This document shows, in pieces, positions 56,764 through 64,000 of a DNA stretch of 64,000 bases. The stretch is from Gongronella butleri (lineage: Eukaryota > Mucoromycota > Mucoromycetes > Mucorales > Cunninghamellaceae), in the NCBI GenBank assembly GCA_025201375.1, contig JAIWZP010000006.1, positions 124,001 through 188,000 on the forward strand. Direction: 5' to 3'. Under the pieces are notes generated by a model. That model did not search any database. It saw only the letters and a program-made list of their open reading frames with translations, and was not told the DNA's origin. Position numbers and translations under genes: made by a program. Each line of letters opens with the position of its first letter. The stretch's first letter is position 1.

Positions 56764-58830
56764 TGGTGGATAATGGACAAGTACCAAAACATCAAATTCG
56801 AGATGACGACTTGATGGCGTAGTGGGCGGCGCGGGTCGGCCAATTTGAAATGAGACAGGCGATAGATGCCGCGTTCCACATTGATAGGGAGGCGGTAGCT
56901 GTGCAGCGTCATGGCTTGCTGGTGCGCGGCTTCAATGTCCGACAATGGCGCAGAGGCCAGGGTTGGCGCTTGTTGGCGTTTTGCTTTCAATTCCGATTTG
57001 CTGCGGGAGAAAAACGCGCCAAGTGTCGATCTCTTTCCTGTGGGTTGTTGTGGCGCGGGATTTTTCAGTGTTGACGGGATGGACGGCTGCTGCTGCTGAT
57101 GGAAAGCCCATTGTTGCTGTTTTTGCTGTTCATCCCACTGTTTTTGCGCGTGTCGCTCGTCCTCGACCTTGCGCTTTTTATCCTTGTCGCCGAAAAAGCC
57201 GCCAAACCACGAGCGGCTGCGGCTGGGCGGCGATCGATCATAGGAAGATGGAGAAAACGACGATTTTTTCGACGGCACGGGCGATGCGGGTGGGTGATCC
57301 AAAGCAAACACGTGTTGGGCAGCCGATGACGACGTGGATGGCGCGTTTACTGAGACAGGAAGCGACGACGTGGATGATTGGCTGGTAATGGAGGAAGTAG
57401 AGGAAGAGGAATACGACGATGGTGCAAGAGAGGGCCGTTGTTGCTGTTGTTGCTGCGCCTCTGCGTGTGGCGATGGGCCGGGTATGACATGATTTTCTTC
57501 CATTTGTTGACTTGCTTGATTGACATCGTCCAATGTCTCTTCCATGATCGTCGGCGTGGCGGCGGTGTGCTGGGGCAAAAGTGGCGGTGCAGAAGGCGCC
57601 GACGTGGCCTCATCCAAGGCATCTTTTTGCTTTTCATTGTCGTTTTCCTGCAAGAATTGCGAAAAGATTTGGGATTCGGCGTCCTGGACACGCGACAGAA
57701 TGTGTGGCGCGTCATCTGATTCCAGACTGGCGCTTCCTAAATCGATCCATTCGCTCATGCTAACCGGTCGATCGTACAGACGCACAGGCTCTATCTTTGA
57801 CGATGAATTCGACGAATTGGACGGGCTGGTCGGTGGCGATGGTGCCTTGGCCGTATTCTTTGATGACCGTGGCGATGCGCCAGTAGTGGATGCTCGCTGC
57901 AATGGCGCGTGGTTGTCCATGTCGCCGTCGTCGGATGCATTGGCATTGGCGGCCGCTTGGCGCCGACTGCCCAATGGACGCCGACTGCCGCGCCCACGGG
58001 CCGATAACGCCGTGCGCCGCAAAAGCGAGCGGCTTCCCCGTGGCACAAGCACCGGCGAGTTGTCTTGCGTCGAGGAGTGGCGGCTAAACACGTGCACTTG
58101 TTCTAAGATAATAAAAAAAGAAAAAAAAAGAAAAAGAAAAAGGCAAGAAAAAAAGCATAAATGAGCCCAATTGCATCTTTTTTTTTTTACGTTTTTGTTT
58201 AATTTACCTGCTGGAAGAGCATTCGTTGTGCCTGGCAGTGGAGGTATTGAGACGTCGTCTTGGCTGTTTTCTGCAGTGCTCGAGGCATCTTGGCTACTTT
58301 GTGACAAGACAGAGGTTGTGCGGCGCAGAGACGATTTGCGAGCCATATGGGAGCTGCCACGCTGATCCAACCACTTTGCAAATTCGCTCGGGGCAATCTC
58401 AGGATGACGATCGGCAGGGACCCTGTTAAAAGAGTAAAAAATAAAAATAAAAATAAAAATAAAAAAAGCGCGCAATTGAGTTCATTGAAGGGTTTTTTGA
58501 GTTTTTTTTGGCCACAGTATTGCCTTACCAGAGAACCGGGGACGTGGGACTAGCCTCGTCGTCCGTGACGGACGGGGTGCTTGGTATGGACGAGGTTGTA
58601 AACTGATGAGGTGGTAAGGGAGGGGGTGCAGGAGAGGAAGAAGGAGCAGTGGAAAGAGGAGGAGGGGGAAGGGAGCGGTGAAAAGGGGCGGACGACGAGG
58701 GAGGCGTCTGTTGCTCGTGCTGCTGGTGCAAATACTCGGCAAGCTGAAGCGAATACAGTGCGTCCGTCGACTGGTGCAGCGACGCCTCTTGTGCGTGCGC
58801 TCGCCGTTCCTCAGCGTTCAACGTGGCCAT
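56406..58830 (-). CDS. Zds1/Zds2-family protein
   Basis: 737 aa from exons 58830-58529, 58422-58208 and 58102-56406. The diagnostic feature is the Zds C-terminal motif at about residues 570-615: YRLPINVERGIYRLSHFKL, ADPRRPL and VVISNLMFWYLSII. In yeast this segment binds the PP2A regulatory subunit Cdc55 and controls its location and mitotic exit. The rest is disordered: Ser/Thr/Pro/Gln-rich, with an acidic-to-basic WFGGFF segment near residue 470 and a CAG-encoded poly-Gln (56716-56766) just after the Zds motif. An ASEFAKWLDQRG element near 115 suggests another conserved short motif. Intron 2 is in frame and without stops, so retention would not truncate the protein. The family is otherwise poorly conserved, which fits. 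Confidence 0.85.
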
Positions 58831-59484
58831 AGCAATACAGCAGTATCAAAAAAAAAGAGGGGTTGGGGCGAGGAGGGCAAGAAAAAAGGAACAAAAAGTG
58901 CTCAACAAGAAACAAATCACGATGAGCGAGCGAAAATAAAACAAGTGAGGCGCGGAACAAAGAGAAGGAAGAGAGAGAAAGAGTGAGAGGAAGGGAGGGA
59001 AAAAGAAGGTTGAGCACAAATAGCGTGAAACCCTAAAAAATTGCAAATGCAACAGACCAAAAGGAAGAAAGAGGAAAAGAGAGGGAAATATCCCCCTCCC
59101 GTAGCACAGGGTGTGCATGCAAAAGAAAAAGGGACCAATTCAAACGCCGCCGCCCTAAGCCAAGCGTTGCGATTGGCTAGCCCCTTTTCCACAATTCATT
59201 GCGAAAATGTTGCCTCGCCATGTTGTAAAAGCCCATCCATGACGTGTGTCCGTGCATCCTCCAAGCCAGGATGCAAACTCATGCATGCACCTTGCCAGGA
59301 CAACACATAAACATCCAATCCAAGGGCCCTGCATGTTGTTGTCACAGCCAATGGCACAATTTTGTATGAAAATCGACCAACACCCCCTTTGCTGCCCCCC
59401 TTTTCTCGACCAAGTCTGCAAGTCAATGTATCCATTTTATTATGTTTTAGGCTTTTAAATGCATTAGAGCTAGGCCATGGGAAT
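58831..59484. other. Spacer between Zds and beta-galactosidase genes
   Basis: Zds upstream region (plus-strand purine-rich 58850-59090) and beta-galactosidase 3' flank, with a minus-strand AATAAA at 59441-59436. No gene seen. Confidence 0.45.
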
Positions 59485-62400
59485 TTAAGCCGAGCTGGAC
59501 GTACCATAAATCTAAAAAAGCGAAATAAACAACAATGAGCCTCCATCCCTGGCGCATCGAGCCCTGGATCTATTCTTTTTTTGTCTACCTTGGCATCAAA
59601 CGAGGGTGCAGGCACCTGCTTCCATTGCTTGCCGCCGTACGTGTAGGAATTGAGCACCTTGAGATGCACTGGGGCAAAAGTGTTGTCCTTTGCATTAAGA
59701 CCGTGCACCGCGATGGCCAAGTGGTTCTTGCCGTTGGTGTTGAGGATGCCTGGAGGCACGGGGAATTCGAACTGAGGACCAAGGTCCGGGATCACTTTGC
59801 CATAGTTCCAGCCATTGACGTAAAATTCAACGCGATACTTTTGGTCACCCTTGGGCTTGTCAAACACCACAACGACAGGATTATCCGAGCCAGACGGGAA
59901 GTCTAGCTTAAAGTCGGTCATATACCAGGCAACGCCGGCCTCACCAAAGCTAAAAGGAGCGCGTAAAAAAAGAAAAAACGATTAATTTTTGTTTTTTTTT
60001 TTTTTGCCTTTTTTTCGAATTTACTTGTGAGGCAACTTGACACCTGTTGTGAATTTGTTCTTGTGGGTGGCGGGGAAGCCGGGTAAATGCCAGCCCTTGC
60101 GCTCGCCAAAAAACCCGCCAGTATTGAAGGTACCGCGTGCGGTGTCGACGATATCTTCACCGCCAAGATTGCCCTGCAGCTTCCACGTGATCTTGGCGCC
60201 GGTTGCCTTGGCGCTGGAAGCGAGCAGCGACGCGCTGCGCAGGCCACGGTATGCCTTGAATTGATCCACAGGCCATTCCTCGTCGCTGCCCATATCATCG
60301 AGCAAAATCGAGATCACATTGTCACCGTTGGACTGCAGCGCGCTTGCTGGCAAGTCAATCAGATCGTACGTGGCACTGGTAGTGGAATTGAACGCGCCGA
60401 GATAGTCGCCATTGAGCCAAGCAGCATAAACCGAGTTGGCACCACCTTGCACAGTGACATTGAGCTGCTTCTCGCTGCCCGTTGCGTTGAAGTGACCGCG
60501 GTACCAGCGATGGCCCACGTGGAAGCCATAATCGTCAGAGTAAAGCACAGGCTCGCCCTTGGGAGGCGCAAGCGAGTTGTTTGTCTTCATGCGGTTGGCC
60601 ACCGTCCATTCGCTATCATCAAACGTCGGCAGCTTTTCGTGAGCCTCGTAGCCGACCGTCCATTCCGTCAACTTGGGCACAGAAACAGAGCGAGGGCCTG
60701 CGACGCGACCCTTGAGCGAGCCGTAAGAAGAAGTGGTCGTCGACACCTTTTTGCCGTTCCACGACACCTTGCGGAATTCGCTAGACGCAAAGATCTCAAT
60801 TGGCGTCGTCGTGTTTGTGTCACCACGAAGAGACAAAGTCGTCGAGCTGTTGTCATCCAGACCACGCACGAGGTACTGAAAAAATGAGGAAAATTTAGAA
60901 AACAGGAATAAAAAATGCGAGAACCATCCCAATTGACAACTTACAGGTCCAAGGACAAAGGCAGGGCCATGTGCAGTGTCCACGCGCCAAAGTTGATAAG
61001 CCGTTTCCATGTCGCCCACAAGCACAGTCAAGGGCTTGTCAGTGTTTGTGATTTGGATCAGAGTGAGGCCTAATTAAACACATAAAAAAAAAACTTTGAT
61101 GTCAGACAAGGTCGCATGCCAGAAAGACGCGTCTTACCATCCACGACGTAATTGAGGCGCAACTGGTCATTGGACGAGGTGACCTTGCCCTTTTTGCCGC
61201 CAATGAACGAAACCTTGGGCTTGGAGCCAGCCGGGACATTGACAACAACCTCACCATCCTCCCCGGCAATGCCATGAAGAACCAAAAAGTCGGTCTTGTC
61301 AATCTTGCCCCAGGTGAGGACATCCGTGGTCGAGTACACAAGGTGCTGGTCGAGGAAATCCAGATTTGCTGACAAGATCTTGGAGTCACGGCCATTGAGG
61401 CGGATGTGCGTGCCAGCCTCTTGCGGCACGGTGGTCTTGTTGCCCACGACAATGCTGAAAGACGAATCAGCAGAGCTGGTCTTGTCGTCGTGGCGCAAAA
61501 TGTGGAATTCCGACTTGGTCTTGGGATTCAGGCGCACGTCGTCGCGCACAATCGAATTGGACGTCTTGGCAACGTACACATCCGTCATCGTCAGGTCATT
61601 GGCCACACCCAAAAAGTAGTTGAGCAACTTTTGCTCGTAAATCTTCCAGCCAATCTGGCGCGACTCGTCAATAGGCGCGCCATAGTCGTAGCTTTGATGT
61701 CAAATATAGAAAAGTGAGCCTTTCTCCCTTTTTTTACGCGTCGCTCCTCTTTCTCGTCCTCCTTTTGTATGCGCGTCTTACCTGGTGTAATCCACGGGGA
61801 AACGCAAATTGCCATAATTGGTACCACCATATTCCATGTAGATGGATTGCATTCTATGCATCAAAAAAAAAAAAAAGTGAGTTTGGCTTGCTTTTGCCGA
61901 ATCTTGATCAATGACACCTACGTGACGCCCATGGCAAGGCTCCAGCGGTCGTAAACGCGCAGGTACTCGTAATTGGACGATTGACGGCACTTGTCCTCGC
62001 CATTGCCACCCCATTGCTATATAACAACGAATTCGTCGGTGAGTCACGAGTTTGTCCGTGGATAAAAAAAAAGTCATGGCTACTTACATCGTACGCGCCC
62101 TAAAATGTGTCACGTCCATAAAAAAAAAAAAAAAGAAATGATGATCAATCCCGTGCCTTTTCTATTTCTTTTTTGTTGTGCGCTTACACCACCGCGCTCA
62201 GGAATGAATAACTTTGGCACAAAAAGAAAATAAAAAAAAAGTAAGGACCACGATATTTTTTGAACTATTCACTTTTTTCATTTTTTTTTCGCTTCAATTC
62301 GTGAATTGCGCACGCGAATCACTAGCTTACCGGCACGCCGTCCATGTACTTGACATATGCGGGATAGGGCGTCGAATAAGGCTGCGACCAATCGGAGATG

Positions 62401-63542
62401 TTGGCACGGCAAGGGCCCCAGCCAATCTAGCACAAAAAAAAAGTATTGTTATGAGCGCGATTACGTCTCTGAATCACGCGTTTTCTTTGAAGACTTACAG
62501 GATAAAAGTCGTAGCCAAGGATGTCAACCGCGCCGACGCCTGAGGAGAAGGGGCTCTGGCCATTGTTGGCGGCATTGTGGAACAGGGGCACAACGATGCC
62601 GGCATCCTTGTAAACCTTTTCGACTTCGGCCATGAACTCGCGGCCGGTGTCCTGGTCGGTCCAATACTCATTGTCCACCTGAACCATGATGATCGGGCCA
62701 TTGGGATACTCGTACTTTTTGAACAATTTGGCCATTTCCGTGATGTAAGGCTTCCACGCGGCCGTCCATCCAGGCTCGGCCGTGCGCGACGTGCCATTCA
62801 CGGTCTTGGCCCACAGCGCGTAGCCGCCGGCGGTGGTTTCGGCATTGCTTTGATGAAAAAAATATGAGCAAGTCAGCACGCATTTCCATAAAAACAAATA
62901 ACGCGTATTTTGCTTACATATAAGGACCAGGACGCGCAGACAGGTATAGACCCGCCTCTTGCACCATCTTGATGTACGCTTCGACGTCACGGATGCCGGT
63001 GAAATCGACTAAAAATTCAAGAGAAGCACGCTCAGCGCCAAATTCTTCCTTTTTTTTTTTTTTTTTTACGCGTTTCACTTACTCGTGCCTTCCTTCCAGC
63101 TGTGGAAACCCCAGTGGAAGTAGGATTGCACCACATTGAAGCCAGCAGATTTGACTATACAAAGGAATTAAAAATTTGCGCGCGTCATTTTCCCCTCCCT
63201 TTTTTTTTTCTCTCTCCGTCACGTACTCTTTTCCAAGACATCCATTTGCATGGCCTCATTTGGAAGGCGGAATGGGTGGAATTCGCCGCCCCAGAAGAAG
63301 ACGCGCTCGCCGTCAATCATCAGCGAGTAGTCATCCCAGGTGACAGGCTTGTTGGTGTCACCTAAAACAAAACAAAAAAAATGCAAAAATGAGCCCGTGT
63401 CGCGCCTTTTTTTTTTTTTCTTAAAACACTTACGAGTAGCGAGCGATGTGAGCTGGGCGGATGTTGGCGCCGCATGGGCCACCGATTGGAAGCAAACCAG
63501 TGCTGCCAAAGAGAGGCTGATGGCCTTTGAAAGCAAAGTCAT
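59485..63542 (-). CDS. Secreted GH35 beta-galactosidase
   Basis: Extracellular enzyme removing terminal beta-galactosyl residues from plant or other polysaccharides. 990 aa from 15 exons: 63542-63434, 63361-63227, 63154-63083, 63008-62918, 62847-62499, 62426-62331, 62211-62188, 62099-62088, 62016-61922, 61853-61782, 61691-61138, 61069-60945, 60875-60025, 59949-59589 and 59511-59485. All phases agree. A signal peptide (~25 residues) ends near AHAA. The GH35 barrel starts WDDYSLMIDG and GGEFHPFRLP. The acid/base Glu is E196 in VDNEY, and the likely nucleophile is E289 in PERGG, followed by GAYDQWGG. Domains after ~350 match the large fungal type (Aspergillus LacA, ~1005 aa), with jelly-roll C-terminal domains ending VPAPSFDAK. 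Several N-glycosylation sites. AATAAA at 59441-59436. Confidence 0.94.
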
Positions 63543-64000
63543 GATGAATGAATCAAGGTACAGAAGAAAAAAAAAAAAAAAAAAAAAGGGAGTTGTCTCT
63601 TTGGGCAGCCAGCTTTTTTATTTTCCAACATGCCAGAATTAACGTTTGCCTTGCTGAGAAATGGCCGCTTGGCCATGTAAAGCAATTGCAGGTGCTGTGT
63701 TGTACAAGTTGCATTACATAACAAGACTCTCCGAGGGACCCATTGCCATACGATTTCCGAGGGATGCCGTCCCTTATGTAAACGCTTCCAATGACACCAA
63801 ACTGCAACCTTACGCGTTACAATGACAAATTTTATGTCCGTTTTATCCTAGAGGTGCGTTTTACTCACTCCGCCGCGTCATTGTTGTCGTTGCCCCAGAT
63901 GCCCCAGAGATCAATCACTTCTCCCCCGGACTTTTGACAGATTAAAGTTGTGGGGAAGTGCCTCTGCGCGATCATTCGTGTAACAGACCCCCTTCGCACT
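63543..64000. other. Upstream region of beta-galactosidase, right edge
   Basis: 458 bp promoter side of the beta-galactosidase gene; an A tract at 63569-63587 lies just before the ATG in minus orientation. No other feature seen. Confidence 0.4.

Overview
This 64 kb window is nuclear DNA from a filamentous fungus. Nearly every recognised gene is split by short introns (mostly 50-130 nt, GT-AG) with branch-like CTAAT/CTAAC boxes. The gene set is fungal: ENA-type cation ATPase, Slm1-like BAR/PH protein, Zds protein, Rsc9, Ppz-type phosphatase and LAMMER kinase. High intron density, abundant poly(A)/poly(T) tracts in introns and spacers, and a small secreted protein of a type I associate with early-diverging fungi suggest Mucoromycota; that placement is inference from recall, not a search. 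I modelled 19 genes plus one doubtful one (about 87 introns). Exon joins were worked out by eye and checked only for reading phase, family conservation and splice consensus.

Left part (1-25 kb), in order: a DEAH/RHA-like helicase with a variant motif II (minus), a COPI-associated Golgi membrane protein (minus), a DUF202 membrane protein (plus), an unrecognised Ser-rich protein (minus), a Slm1-like BAR/PH protein (minus), a P-type Na+/K+ ATPase (plus), cytochrome c oxidase subunit VIb built from micro-exons (plus), and the ribosome-biogenesis factor Sgd1/NOM1 (minus).

Middle (25-54 kb): a minisatellite and a 5 kb gene-poor stretch of degenerate repeats (25.2-30.5 kb). Then the Ccr4 deadenylase (minus) lies head-to-head with an N-terminal protein methyltransferase (plus), which converges on an orphan FetA-like ABC ATPase (minus). 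A LAMMER kinase (plus) follows, then another repeat-bearing spacer (38.8-40.9 kb), Rsc9 (plus), a Rec8-like kleisin (plus), a two-finger zinc-finger regulator (minus), a small secreted protein (plus), and a third repeat-rich spacer (52.4-54.0 kb).

Right end (54-64 kb), all on the minus strand: a Ppz-like protein phosphatase, a Zds-family protein and a 15-exon secreted GH35 beta-galactosidase.

The genes are mostly unrelated housekeeping functions, as expected for a fungal chromosome arm. Functional echoes are loose: chromatin/chromosome (Rsc9, Rec8), plasma-membrane ion and TORC2/phosphatase signalling (ENA ATPase, Slm1, Ppz, Zds), and mRNA/ribosome metabolism (Ccr4, helicase, Sgd1). The most unusual signals are micro-exons at functional motifs, an array of 3'-splice-site-like minisatellite units, clusters of a TACAGTA/TACTGTA heptamer in two gene-poor regions, an ACGCGT word recurring in introns, and a dispersed non-coding repeat family.
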